Shown here: positions 1 through 8,345 of the stretch, piece by piece
How positions within the stretch are numbered: position 1 is the stretch's first letter
How the letters are laid out: every line of letters begins with the position of its first letter
Source of the DNA: Hyphomicrobiales bacterium
Lineage (GTDB): Bacteria > Pseudomonadota > Alphaproteobacteria > Rhizobiales > Rhizobiaceae
Direction: 5' to 3'
DNA: 64,000 bases
Assembly (NCBI GenBank): GCA_900472485.1
Contig: UCII01000023.1
Coordinates: forward strand, 1-64,000
Made by a program: the position numbers and the translations under genes
Notes under the pieces: model-generated
Told to the model about the DNA's origin: nothing
Database searches by the model: none
Seen by the model: only the letters and a program-made list of their open reading frames with translations

Positions 1-252
1 CATTGGCGACAATAGCGCCGCGCGGCGATGACGGCCGCCGGCGACAGCAGGAAGACCAGGAGGATACTGGTGGTGCGGAACGAGGTCAGGCTGATCGCGA
101 CATCCGTCGGCATGTATTCCAGTGACAGAAACAGCAAAAACGACCGAATAGGGAATGGTGGCGGCCGAAGACAGCTTCGAAAGACGTGCAATTTCCGACG
201 CCTTCGCTTCGGTGGCGATGGTCGCCGGCCCATTGAGGATCAAGGCGATCAT
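1..252 (-). pseudogene. Frameshifted small membrane-protein ORF, cut by the window edge
   Basis: Reading the minus strand from the ATG at 252-250 gives a hydrophobic peptide starting MIALILNGPATIATEAKASE. Its frame changes at an A5 tract (136-140 on the plus strand). Beyond that tract a second minus-strand frame continues with hydrophobic stretches such as SILLVFLLSPAAVIAARRYC to position 1. Together the two frames read as one membrane protein with about three hydrophobic segments, so I call a one-base frameshift in a homopolymer. The ORF starts 14 bases after the stop of the ABC ATPase gene, so it would be the last gene of that operon. No family is recognised. It could be a decayed gene or a sequencing error in the T5/A5 run. 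Confidence 0.4.
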
Positions 253-265
253 AAGTCCGAAAGGC

Positions 266-1330
266 CTATTCGCAGCGCTGACCGGTGGCACGATCGAAGA
301 GATGCAACGCGCTGGCGTCGAAGCCGAGCTTGAGGCTCTGCCCTTCGGCAATCGCGGTGCGCGGCGGCAAGCAGGCCATCAGCCGCTGCGAACCTGCCTT
401 TGCGGTCACGATCAACTCGGGGCCGGTCAGTTCCGCCACTTCGCAGATCGCCTCAAGCGTGCCGTGCTCATCGAGACGCAGGGTTTCCGGCCGGATACCG
501 ACCACAAGCTGCTGTCCTTGGGCGATCTCTGCTTTCGTTGCCGGCATCGGCAGAATGATCGAGGTTCCGTCGATGCGCAGCGAGCCCTGATCGGCAGTCG
601 CGTTCAAAAGGTTCATCGGCGGTGCGCCGACGAAGGTGGCCACATAGAGCGTTGCCGGATGATTGTAGATCTCGTCCGGCGTGCCGAGCTGTTCGATCCG
701 GCCGTCCCTCATCACGGCGATGCGGGTTGCGAGCGTCATCGCCTCGATCTGGTCGTGCGTCACATAGACGACGGTGGTCTTCAGCATCTGGTGCAGGCGC
801 TTCAGCTCGGTGCGCATTTCCATGCGCAGCTTGGCGTCCAGGTTGGAAAGCGGCTCGTCGAACAGGAACACCTCCGGCTTGCGCACCAGCGCCCGGCCGA
901 TCGCCACGCGCTGGCGCTGGCCGCCGGAAAGCTGGCTCGGCTTGCGCTCCAAAAGCGCCTCGATCTGCAAAAGCTTTGCCGCCTCGCGCACTGCCTTGTC
1001 GCGCTCGGCGGCAGGCACCTTGCGCATCTCCAAGCCGAAGCCGATGTTGCGGTGGACCGAAAGGTTCGGATAGAGCGCGTAGGACTGGAACACCATGGCG
1101 ATGTCGCGATTCTTCGGATGCACGCCGAGCACGGAGCGATCGCCGATGCGGATATCGCCGCTGGTTGCCTCGGCAAGCCCGGCGATGATGTTCAGAAGCG
1201 TGGACTTGCCGCAGCCGGACGAGCCGAGCAGCACCAGGAATTCGCCGCTTTCAAGCGAAATATCGATGCCTTTCAGCGTCTCCACGTCGCCGTAGCTCTT
1301 GCGGATGTTCTGGATTTCGAGCGCGCTCAT
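266..1330 (-). CDS. Sugar ABC transporter ATP-binding protein (MalK/UgpC family)
   Basis: This 354-residue cytoplasmic ATPase powers the sugar importer of this operon. It has the Walker A motif GSSGCGKST near residue 37, the signature LSGGQRQR near 135, the Walker B motif with FLFDEPLSNLD near 156, and the H-loop THD near 191. A C-terminal MalK-type regulatory OB domain covers about residues 235-350, which is the usual length and layout for the CUT1 family. Its ATG overlaps the stop of the upstream kinase gene by four bases (ATGA), indicating translational coupling. Having the ATPase after two metabolic enzymes rather than beside the permeases is a little unusual. The family call is firm; the transported sugar is not known. 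Confidence 0.93.
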   Translation of the reverse strand: MSALEIQNIRKSYGDVETLKGIDISLESGEFLVLLGSSGCGKSTLLNIIAGLAEATSGDIRIGDRSVLGVHPKNRDIAMVFQSYALYPNLSVHRNIGFGLEMRKVPAAERDKAVREAAKLLQIEALLERKPSQLSGGQRQRVAIGRALVRKPEVFLFDEPLSNLDAKLRMEMRTELKRLHQMLKTTVVYVTHDQIEAMTLATRIAVMRDGRIEQLGTPDEIYNHPATLYVATFVGAPPMNLLNATADQGSLRIDGTSIILPMPATKAEIAQGQQLVVGIRPETLRLDEHGTLEAICEVAELTGPELIVTAKAGSQRLMACLPPRTAIAEGQSLKLGFDASALHLFDRATGQRCE

Positions 1331-2256
1331 TGAACGGCCTCCTCGGATGCGTTGACCGGGCCATAGCTGCGCGGCAGAGTGGAAATGGCGCGGGACGCGA
1401 CCGCGGTCCCGGCCGAAAGGCAGGCTGCAGTCGGCTCGCCGCGGACAAGGGCGGCCAGGAAGCCGGCATTGAAGACATCGCCGGCGCCGATCGTATCGAC
1501 CACCGTAACTTTTGGCGCTGTAGCCGAAACGAGCTTGCCGTCGGCATCGATGGCGATCGCACCATCCGGACCGCGCTTGACGACGAAGATGGCGCCTTCT
1601 GGCATCAATGCATGGAGTGCGCGGGCGGCTTCAGCGGGATCGTCCATGCCGGCTAAGGTCGTCGTTTCGACCTCATTCATGAGCGCCACGCCGCAGCGGG
1701 AAAGCCAGCGCCGCGTGGCATCGCAATTCTCCTTGGTCCAGCCGTCGAGCGGCCAGCCGGTATCGAGCGCGACGGTGATTCCATGCTTGTCGGCCCAGTC
1801 GAACAGAGCATCGTAATCCCGGGTGAGGTCCTCGGTAAGAAAGGCCCCGCACAACAGCACATAGCCGTCGCTGAGCCTGTTACCATCGAGCACCGCATGC
1901 ACGTCAGCGAGATTGAAGCGCGGCAGGTGGCCGCGCGTCGTGAAGAAGGTTCGCTCGTCATCGGGATGCGTGATGCCGACCGAAAGTGTCGTGCCCTCCG
2001 GGCGTATCGGCCATTTGCTGCTGCGCGCGCCAAATGCCTCGCTGAGCCAGCGCCCGAACTGATCGCTGCCGACGTTGGCCGCGATCTCGTAATCGACGCC
2101 GAGGCCTTCCCAGGCAAGCGCACTATTGCCCGCCTGGCCGCCGACGCGCAGCTCGTCATGATCGACGATGATCTCAGTTCCGGCCTTAGGCCATGGTGCC
2201 GCCGGCCCAAGGATCAGGTCGATATTGACGTTGCCGATGACTGCAAGCGGCTTCAT
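1327..2256 (-). CDS. PfkB-family carbohydrate kinase
   Basis: This 309-residue protein should phosphorylate the imported sugar or sugar derivative with ATP in the cytoplasm. The N-terminus has the PfkB glycine pattern (VIGNVNIDLI, then GGQAGNSALAW at about 38-48). The C-terminal PfkB signature DTIGAGDVFNAGFLAAL (about 254-270) contains the catalytic Asp of the GAGD anion hole. Its ATG directly follows the stop of the SIS-domain gene (TGAATG), and its own stop overlaps the ATPase start. A PfkB kinase coupled to a SIS enzyme and an ABC importer resembles FrlD/FrlB-type ketosamine pathways, but ribokinase-like or other ketose kinases are equally possible. The family is certain; the substrate is inferred. 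Confidence 0.9.
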   Translation of the reverse strand: MKPLAVIGNVNIDLILGPAAPWPKAGTEIIVDHDELRVGGQAGNSALAWEGLGVDYEIAANVGSDQFGRWLSEAFGARSSKWPIRPEGTTLSVGITHPDDERTFFTTRGHLPRFNLADVHAVLDGNRLSDGYVLLCGAFLTEDLTRDYDALFDWADKHGITVALDTGWPLDGWTKENCDATRRWLSRCGVALMNEVETTTLAGMDDPAEAARALHALMPEGAIFVVKRGPDGAIAIDADGKLVSATAPKVTVVDTIGAGDVFNAGFLAALVRGEPTAACLSAGTAVASRAISTLPRSYGPVNASEEAVQ

Positions 2257-3279
2257 TCATTCGCTCCGGGTGATCTTGGTGGAGCGCACCGGCGTGCCGG
2301 CATTCTCCACCCGCTCGTCGGCAAAGGAGATCATCAGCGACTGGGCGACAGGCAGCATCTGGAAGATGGCGGCAAGTCCGGTTTCCGGCCTGAAGCGAAG
2401 ACTGATACAGCCGGGCACCGGCTCTTCCTCCGAGCCGTCGAAAATAATCACGGGCGCACCCGTCTCGAACGCAGAAACGGCCATGGCCGTTACGAGGCCG
2501 GCCGTCGCATCATTGCCGCGGAAGAGGACGACGCCGATCGAGGGGCCGAGCATTTCCATCGGACCATGGCGCAGCTGGCCGCCTTCAAGCGAGAAGCAGG
2601 GACGACGGGAAAGTTCGGTGAGGCCGAGCGCCAAGGCCTCGGCAACGCCCTGCAGCCGGCGGCCCGAGGTGACGACCGTCGCGACATTGGCGAGGGCCGC
2701 AAGCGCCGGCTTGATATCGAGGGCTTCGGGCGCGCGAAGCACGGCGAGCGCCGGCGCGGGATCCTGCCCAAGTGCGGCGAAGATCGCCAGATGCAGTGCG
2801 AAGGTGACGGTGAGGCTGCGGGTTGCGGCAAAGGCAAGCTCGGTACCGCCGGCGCCGACGAGAGAAGGCGAGGTTCTGGCGAGGAAGGAGCTGCCTTCCA
2901 GCGTCAGGCCAAAAGTCTCGGCGGTACCGCCCGTCTCGTTGAACCAGCGCACGACCTCAGCGCTTTCGCCAGATTGCGAGGTCATGAAGATCGTGCGGCC
3001 CTCCAGCGACAGCGGCTGGCCGAGCTGTTCGGAAAGCGGCAGCGCGATCGCATCGATGTCCGCTGCACGATAGAGCGGCTCGACGGCGCGGTTGACGGCG
3101 TGCGAGCCGCCCATGCCGAGCAGCAGCAGCCGGCCGGTGCGCTTCAGCGAGGCTGCGGCCTTGGCGGCCATATCGCTCGCGGCCTCGAAGGAAGCAAGCG
3201 CATCGGCATGCTGGCGGGCCATTTCGCGGTCGATGGCGGCAAGGCCTTCGGGGCGTGTTTTCTCTTTGGTCATGGTCAT
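2257..3279 (-). CDS. SIS-domain sugar-phosphate isomerase/deglycase (GlmS/AgaS/FrlB-like)
   Basis: This 340-residue protein has two SIS folds, as in the isomerase half of GlmS, but no glutaminase domain. The first SIS domain shows a phosphate loop LLLGMGGSHAV near residue 52 and SQSGESAEVVRW near 101. The second has the GGQLRHGPMEML segment (about 230-241), matching the active-site stretch of GlmS/AgaS/FrlB proteins. Such enzymes isomerise or cleave amino-sugar or glycated amino acid phosphates. The start ATG overlaps the stop of the upstream permease by four bases. Together with the adjacent PfkB kinase, the likely order is import, phosphorylation, then isomerisation or deglycation. The exact reaction is not determined. 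Confidence 0.85.
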   Translation of the reverse strand: MTMTKEKTRPEGLAAIDREMARQHADALASFEAASDMAAKAAASLKRTGRLLLLGMGGSHAVNRAVEPLYRAADIDAIALPLSEQLGQPLSLEGRTIFMTSQSGESAEVVRWFNETGGTAETFGLTLEGSSFLARTSPSLVGAGGTELAFAATRSLTVTFALHLAIFAALGQDPAPALAVLRAPEALDIKPALAALANVATVVTSGRRLQGVAEALALGLTELSRRPCFSLEGGQLRHGPMEMLGPSIGVVLFRGNDATAGLVTAMAVSAFETGAPVIIFDGSEEEPVPGCISLRFRPETGLAAIFQMLPVAQSLMISFADERVENAGTPVRSTKITRSE

Positions 3280-4121
3280 CCCTTGACGCCGCCATTGGTG
3301 AGGCCCGAGATCAGGGCACGTTGCATGACAAGGCCGATCAGCACCGGGGGCAGGGCGGCTAGCACACCGGCAGTCGCGATCAGTCCGTAATCCGAGACGC
3401 GGCCGCCGGCGAGATCCGCGATGGCGACGGTGAGGGTCTTGGCGCGCTGGTCCGAGGTAAAGAGCAGCGCATAGAAGAATTCATCCCAGGCAAGCAGGAA
3501 GGCGAAGAGCGCCGAGGTCGCCATCACGGGCATGGCAAGCGGCAGTGTGATGATCTTAAGCGTCTGGAACAGCCCGGCGCCGTCGATCATCGCGGCGGCC
3601 TCGATTTCCTTCGGAATGGAATCGAAGCCGGATTTCATCAGCCAGGTCGTGAATGGCGCGAGAATCGTCAGATAGACGAGCGCCAGGCCGAAGACGTTGT
3701 TGAGCATACCGAGATGGGCAAGGCCCATATAGAGCGGCACGGCAAGGGCCACCGGTGGCAGCATATAGGTTGCGATGACCATGGAAAGTGACCACCCGAC
3801 GGACGGCGTGCGCGACACGGCCCAGCCGGCGGGGATGGCGAGCACGATGGCGGCGATGGTCGCCATGCCGGCGACTTCGATACTGTTGCGAAGCGACGAC
3901 GTGAAGGCGGCGCCCTCGCTGTTTTCCAGCGTCGACAAGAGCAGTCTGTAGCGCGAGAAATCCACTGTCTGCGGCCACCAGCGCAAAGGCTTGGCGGCAA
4001 GATCGGCAGCCGGCGAAATGCTCATGATAAAGAGCCAGGCGATCGGCGCCAGGATGACGACGGCGAGCAGGATGGCGCAGACATAGATGAAGCAGGTGAA
4101 GAGCGGGCTCTTGCGTTCCAT
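3276..4121 (-). CDS. Sugar ABC transporter permease, MalG type
   Basis: This 281-residue inner-membrane permease has about six transmembrane segments, the first at residues 8-30 (TCFIYVCAILLAVVILAPIA). The EAA loop that contacts the ATPase reads EIEAAAMIDGAGLFQTLKII. The C-terminal GGVKG end is typical of CUT1 MalG-like permeases. The ATG at 4121 is chosen because the upstream permease ends in TGATG, giving a one-base overlap. The frame stays open further upstream, but that stretch lies antisense-free within the other permease in a different frame and is not real. It pairs with the MalF-type permease to form the channel of the first importer. Confidence 0.92.
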   Translation of the reverse strand: MERKSPLFTCFIYVCAILLAVVILAPIAWLFIMSISPAADLAAKPLRWWPQTVDFSRYRLLLSTLENSEGAAFTSSLRNSIEVAGMATIAAIVLAIPAGWAVSRTPSVGWSLSMVIATYMLPPVALAVPLYMGLAHLGMLNNVFGLALVYLTILAPFTTWLMKSGFDSIPKEIEAAAMIDGAGLFQTLKIITLPLAMPVMATSALFAFLLAWDEFFYALLFTSDQRAKTLTVAIADLAGGRVSDYGLIATAGVLAALPPVLIGLVMQRALISGLTNGGVKG

Positions 4122-5005
4122 CAGGTGGCACTCCCCGCGGTTTTGCGGACAAGGGCGGCATAGGCGGCGGCAAGCACCGTGACCAGCAGCGTGATGATGA
4201 GGGCAAGCGATGCGCCCGATCCCGCCCGCTGGAAGGAAAAGGCTTCCTGGTAGACGAGGATGGAGAGCGTGCGCGTGCTGTTTGCCGGGCCGCCGCGGGT
4301 CATCACCCAGATGATGTCGAACACTTTGAAAGCCTCGATGGTGCGCAGCACCAGCGCCACCATCAGCGGTCCCACAAGATAGGGAAGGATGACGAAGCGG
4401 AAACGCTTGAAGGGCCCGGCGCCATCGACCAGCGAAGCGGCGGTGATATCGCGCGGCACGGCCTGCAGGGCGGCGAGCGCAATCAGCGCTACAAGCGGGA
4501 AATTCTTCCAGCAGTCGGCAACGATGAGTGCCGTCAGCGCCGTGCCCGGTTCGCCAAGCCAGGAGCGGTAGGCGTCGAGCAGGCCAAGCTGGGTGAGCGC
4601 TGCATTCAGCGCGCCATATTCCGGATTGTAGATCAGGCGCCACAGCGTTGCGTTGACGACCGTCGGCAGCGCCCAAGGCAGGATCATCAGCGCGCGCAGC
4701 ATGCCGCGACCCCTAAAATTGTGGTTCAGTAGTAGCGCGGCCAGCACGCCGAGCACCATTTCGGCGGCGACGGAGACGATCGCGAACCAGGCTGTCGTGA
4801 TCAGGGTGCGCTGAAAATTGGAGTTCGCCAGCATCTTTGCGTAATTGTCGATGCCGATGAAATTGCCGCCGGTTCCCACAAGCTTGGCATCGGTGAAAGA
4901 AAGGCCGACCGTGTCGACGAGAGGCCAGCCGATGACGGCGATCATCACCACGAGCAGCGGCAGCATCAAAAGCCAGGCGCGGGTTGTCATAGAGGTGCCG
5001 GACAT
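4121..5005 (-). CDS. Sugar ABC transporter permease, MalF type
   Basis: This 294-residue membrane protein has six predicted helices, beginning with AWLLMLPLLVVMIAVIGWPL near residue 9. A conserved EAA-like loop (ALQAVPRDITAASLVDGAGP near residues 190-209) is where the ATPase docks. It forms a heterodimeric channel with the downstream MalG-type permease, overlapping it by one base. It starts 75 bases after the binding-protein gene; a hairpin in that gap probably separates high expression of the binding protein from lower expression of the permeases. Length and motifs fit the CUT1 family; substrate unknown. Confidence 0.92.
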   Translation of the reverse strand: MSGTSMTTRAWLLMLPLLVVMIAVIGWPLVDTVGLSFTDAKLVGTGGNFIGIDNYAKMLANSNFQRTLITTAWFAIVSVAAEMVLGVLAALLLNHNFRGRGMLRALMILPWALPTVVNATLWRLIYNPEYGALNAALTQLGLLDAYRSWLGEPGTALTALIVADCWKNFPLVALIALAALQAVPRDITAASLVDGAGPFKRFRFVILPYLVGPLMVALVLRTIEAFKVFDIIWVMTRGGPANSTRTLSILVYQEAFSFQRAGSGASLALIITLLVTVLAAAYAALVRKTAGSAT

Positions 5006-5048
5006 GACAGGCCCCTTCTTTCATTCTTCATGGAGGATCAAGAGAGGC

Positions 5049-5069
5049 GGGCGGTGACTGGCACCGCCC
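5049..5069 (-). promoter_or_regulatory. Intercistronic stem-loop between binding protein and permease genes
   Basis: The arms GGGCGGTG (5049-5056) and CACCGCCC (5062-5069) form a perfect 8-bp stem with a 5-base loop, 11 bases past the binding-protein stop at 5080. No T-run follows in the minus direction. In ABC operons such hairpins commonly protect the upstream mRNA from 3' decay or act as partial terminators, so the binding protein is made in excess. That role is inferred. Confidence 0.6.
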
Positions 5070-5079
5070 GGCAAGAGTA

Positions 5080-6318
5080 TCAGAGACCGCTATTGTCGGC
5101 AGCAGACTTCAGCGCATCTTCCGGAGAAGACTGGCCGAGCAGCGATTCCTGGATTGCCTGCTGAAGTGCGGTCGACAGTTCTTGATATTTCGGCGTCGTC
5201 GGACGCGGATACATGGCGGCGAGGCCGACCTTTGCGGCCGCGATCAGTTCTTCCTGGCCTTTGGTAACGGCCGGATCGTCATAGGATGATGCCCAGATCG
5301 GCAGGCTGAGCTTGGCATACTGGTTCTGCGTTGCCTGCGAAGTCATGAAGGAAATGTACTTCCAGGCCTCGTCCGGATGCTTGCTGGCCGAGGTGATGCC
5401 AAGGCCCATCGAGCCGTTCACGGCCGAAGCCTCGCTCTTGCCGGTAACGCCCGGTGCCGGCACGACGCCGACCTTGCCCGCGACCTTGCTGTCCTTCGGG
5501 TCGTTGGCCATGTTGTACATGTAGGTCCAGTTCAGCGCGAAGGCGGCGTCGCCGTTTTCGAAGACCTTGCGGACATCCTCTTCGAGGAATTCCTTGGAGT
5601 TCGGATTGGTGAGGCCGGACTTGTAGCTAGTAACCATGTATTTCAGGGCATCGAGGCCGCCGCCGGTCTGGAAGTCCGGCTTGCCATCCTTGATGAAGTC
5701 GCCCTTATAGGCACTGACGAGTGTGGCGTAATCGCAGATCGCGGCTTCGGCCTGCGACCAGCTCCAGGCGATCGGGGTTGCGAGAAGACCCTTGTCCTTG
5801 ATGATCTTCGCCTGTTCGTTCAGTTCATCCCAGGTCTTCGGCGGCGTCTTGATGCCGGCCTTGTCAAGGATTTCCTTGTTGTAGAACAGGTACTTGGTAT
5901 CGAGGATCCACGGCATGCCGTAATACTTGCTGTCATACTGAACCGTCGTCCAGGCGCCCGGCAGCACGTTCTTCTTCGTGTCATCGGAGATGCGCGAGGA
6001 GACGTCGACCAGAACCTTGTTCGTCGCGTATTCGGCCGGCCAGATCACGTCGAAGAGCACGACGTCATAGCCGCCGCCGGAGCCTTGAGCGAGCACGGTC
6101 TTATCGTGCAGGCCTTCATAAGGGACGAATTCGAGATTGACCTTGATATCGGGATTGGCCTTGGAAAAGGCATCCGTCATGGCGCGTACATCGGCTTCGC
6201 TATAGGCAGCCTGCGCCATGAAGAGGGCATTGATCGTGGTTTCGGCAAAGGCGTGCGAGGCGAAGGATACGCCGATCAACGCTGCGCCGAGCAATGTCTT
6301 GTTCAAGGATTTCAACAT
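5080..6318 (-). CDS. Sugar ABC transporter substrate-binding protein
   Basis: This 412-residue periplasmic protein of the family 1 extracellular solute-binding type captures the sugar for the first importer. A Sec signal peptide is clear: MLKSLNKTLLGAALIGVSFA followed by SHAFA, cleaved before ETT. The start at 6318 is preferred over the upstream ATG at 6345 because GGAGG lies six bases before it and the signal peptide begins exactly there. The mature part has the usual family features, such as the YDVVLFDVIWPAEYA hinge-region segment and a C-terminal ALQQAIQESLLG helix. It is the first gene of the operon and probably the most highly expressed. The ligand cannot be read from sequence; linked genes suggest a kinase- and SIS-processed sugar. 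Confidence 0.92.
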   Translation of the reverse strand: MLKSLNKTLLGAALIGVSFASHAFAETTINALFMAQAAYSEADVRAMTDAFSKANPDIKVNLEFVPYEGLHDKTVLAQGSGGGYDVVLFDVIWPAEYATNKVLVDVSSRISDDTKKNVLPGAWTTVQYDSKYYGMPWILDTKYLFYNKEILDKAGIKTPPKTWDELNEQAKIIKDKGLLATPIAWSWSQAEAAICDYATLVSAYKGDFIKDGKPDFQTGGGLDALKYMVTSYKSGLTNPNSKEFLEEDVRKVFENGDAAFALNWTYMYNMANDPKDSKVAGKVGVVPAPGVTGKSEASAVNGSMGLGITSASKHPDEAWKYISFMTSQATQNQYAKLSLPIWASSYDDPAVTKGQEELIAAAKVGLAAMYPRPTTPKYQELSTALQQAIQESLLGQSSPEDALKSAADNSGL

Positions 6319-6488
6319 TCCAGCCTCCAGTTTTTTGACAGTCACGCGATTTTTCCAACGGCGGCTGAAGCGTCGCCATCGGGTGTCGAGCAGGCAATTG
6401 GCCGGGCCGGCTGCCGAACATCGATCGGCGCGTCCTGGAGCCCGAAGGCTCGCTTAAGTTCCCCGATGAAACTCTGTGGTTTCTTTTA

Positions 6489-6505
6489 AGTCAATTGTCT
6501 TGACT
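6489..6505. promoter_or_regulatory. Divergent -35 palindrome / candidate ROK operator
   Basis: In the 231-base gap between the binding-protein gene and the ROK regulator, AGTCAA (6489-6494) and TTGACT (6500-6505) form an inverted repeat with spacer TTGTC. Each arm is also a near-consensus -35 box, TTGACT, one pointing each way. For the plus strand a weak -10 (CTATTG, 6524-6529) lies 18 bases downstream, 21 bases before the regulator start. A bound regulator would cover both promoters. The assignment to the ROK protein is inference from adjacency. Confidence 0.55.
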
Positions 6506-6549
6506 AATTTGTTCTTCAATATTCTATTGCTGTCAAGAGGCAAAAACAG

Positions 6550-7752
6550 ATGAACGATATTCGCCCGATCAGGGCTACCAGCGGAACGAACCACGAAGGT
6601 ACCAGCGCCCATAACCGGCGAGTGATCATCGATGCCCTGCGGTTGAATGGTGCACTCTCCCGCGCGGATCTCGCACGCGCCACCCGCCTGACGAAGCAGA
6701 CGGTCTCCAATATCATGGAGGAGCTGGAACACGACGGGTTGGTGACCTCAAGAGAAACGGTGCGCCGTGGCCGCGGCCAGCCCTCGACTCCCTATGGCCT
6801 CGTGCCGGAAGGCGCTTTCGCCATCGGCCTGCAGATCGACCGGCACATCACCCGCGCCATCGCCGTCGATCTCGTCGGCAATGTCCTCATCCGCAAAGAG
6901 GCAAATTTGCCGGCCGGTGGACCGGCGACGGGTACACCGGTGGTTCTGAAGCTGATAGCAGACGTGCGTGCTGAGCTCAGCCAGCGTGTCGTGCAGGCGG
7001 AGAAGCGTCTCGTCGGCCTCGGTGCGGCGATGCCTGGTCCCTTCGGCATCGAGCAGGACGATGCCGACAATCCCTGGATGATGGGTGCCTGGCAACGCTT
7101 TCCCTTGCTCGAAACACTGTCGGCCGGAACCGGTCTCAATGTGACCCTTCAGAACGACGCCGCCGCCTGCGCGACCGCCGAGCGTATGGTTGGCGCGGCC
7201 CATGGCCTCGACCATGCCGTCTGCCTTTATGTCGGCTATGGCATCGGTGCCGGGCTAATCCTCGGCGGCGAGCTCTATAGTGGTGCCCATGGCAATGCCG
7301 GCGAAATCGGCATGGCGTTGCTGACATCAGGCGGAAAACAGACCCAGCTGGAGCATCGCGCGTCGCTGGCTTCGCTCTACGATCACCTCGGCGTCGATCC
7401 GATGGCGCCTGATATTTACTCGCTGATCAATGATCGAGCTGCCGCCGACGATCCGGATATTCTCACATGGATCGAAAGGGCGGCGATCGATCTGCGCTGG
7501 AGTGTCCAGCTCATCGAAACCGTCTTCGATCCGCAAACGGTGATTCTGTGCGGCGGTGCCCCCGTCGCGTTGGCAACACGGCTGATCGCGGCCATGCAGC
7601 CGCTGCTGCCCTCTAATGCCGATCGTCCCGGCCGATGGCTACCGCGCCTGCAGCTCGGCATGACCGATCCCTGGGCGGTGGCGCGTGGTGCGGCGGCCGA
7701 GCCGATCGGCCACGCCTTCGACCCGCGTTTCCAGGCGATCTTGAAATCCTGA
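6550..7752 (+). CDS. ROK-family transcriptional regulator (NagC/XylR type)
   Basis: This 400-residue repressor sits divergent from the first sugar operon and is its likely local regulator. The N-terminal winged HTH covers about residues 20-80 (VIIDALRLNGALSRADLARA, then TKQTVSNIMEELEHDGLV). The ROK sugar-binding domain follows, with GAAMPGPFG near 158 and NDAAAACATAERMVGAAHGL near 200. The zinc motif CxCGxxGC common in ROK proteins is absent: after GNAGEIGMALL the sequence reads GGKQTQLEHRASLASL. Ligand sensing may therefore differ from Mlc/NagC. The effector is probably the imported sugar or its phosphate, which is not shown by the sequence. Confidence 0.9.
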   Translation: MNDIRPIRATSGTNHEGTSAHNRRVIIDALRLNGALSRADLARATRLTKQTVSNIMEELEHDGLVTSRETVRRGRGQPSTPYGLVPEGAFAIGLQIDRHITRAIAVDLVGNVLIRKEANLPAGGPATGTPVVLKLIADVRAELSQRVVQAEKRLVGLGAAMPGPFGIEQDDADNPWMMGAWQRFPLLETLSAGTGLNVTLQNDAAACATAERMVGAAHGLDHAVCLYVGYGIGAGLILGGELYSGAHGNAGEIGMALLTSGGKQTQLEHRASLASLYDHLGVDPMAPDIYSLINDRAAADDPDILTWIERAAIDLRWSVQLIETVFDPQTVILCGGAPVALATRLIAAMQPLLPSNADRPGRWLPRLQLGMTDPWAVARGAAAEPIGHAFDPRFQAILKS

Positions 7753-7755
7753 TAC

Positions 7756-8091
7756 TCAGGGGTGTCTCGGGCTGGCCCCGAGGCGCGCAAGCACTTTGTT
7801 CGGAATGCCATAGCGCTGGATGACATCGCGGCCGTTGCGCAGGCCGCAGATCTCGCGATGGATGAACATGGCCCAGACAGCTTGCGCCGCGGTATCCACC
7901 AGCCGCTCGTGCTCGATGCCCTCCTTGCCCTTCGCTTCCCCCTCCTGCAACGCGGCAAGCGCCGCTTCCACCTTCATGCCGTGATGGCCGAGCGTGCTGG
8001 CGCGTTCCGACATCATCTCATATTCGAGAATGCCGAGCCCGGTTTCTTTGGTTTGCGATGGATTGAAGTTGCGTGGCGGGCGAACTGTCAT
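7756..8091 (-). CDS. DUF6665 family protein, small conserved hypothetical
   Basis: This 111-residue cytoplasmic protein is predicted to be mostly helical. It starts MTVRPPRNFNPSQTKETGLG and includes the helix-rich stretch EYEMMSERASTLGHHGMKVE and the conserved-looking FIHREICGLRNGRDVIQRYG. I recognise it as the small DUF6665 family of alphaproteobacteria, function unknown. The ATG at 8091 is chosen because the family begins near here and the upstream extension (to 8325) has no conserved character. It converges on the ROK gene with only three bases between their stops. The 254 bases between this start and ogt should carry both promoters, but I can place neither. Confidence 0.7.
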   Translation of the reverse strand: MTVRPPRNFNPSQTKETGLGILEYEMMSERASTLGHHGMKVEAALAALQEGEAKGKEGIEHERLVDTAAQAVWAMFIHREICGLRNGRDVIQRYGIPNKVLARLGASPRHP

Positions 8092-8345
8092 ATCGAGCTC
8101 CGCATGCTTGACGATCTGGCTTTGCGCGATTCTACACAATTCCAGCCCATTCCCCAAGCGTGCGCATGGAGGCTGCGTCATCTTGCAGCTGAGCACAGAG
8201 ATCGGGAAATGCCGAGATTTTCTTGCCCGCCCTCCGTTTTCGGGTGGTTGGCGACGGTCATTTGAGGTCCAATACGAACATAAGTGCTCCATCAGAGGCA
8301 ATCTCGCCCGATGCCACGAGCGCAATTCAAAGAAAGGATATCGGC

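Noticed and set aside
1783..3390. A 535-codon plus-strand frame across the kinase and SIS genes
   Set aside because: Arg/Gly/His-rich composition typical of a GC-driven antisense frame.
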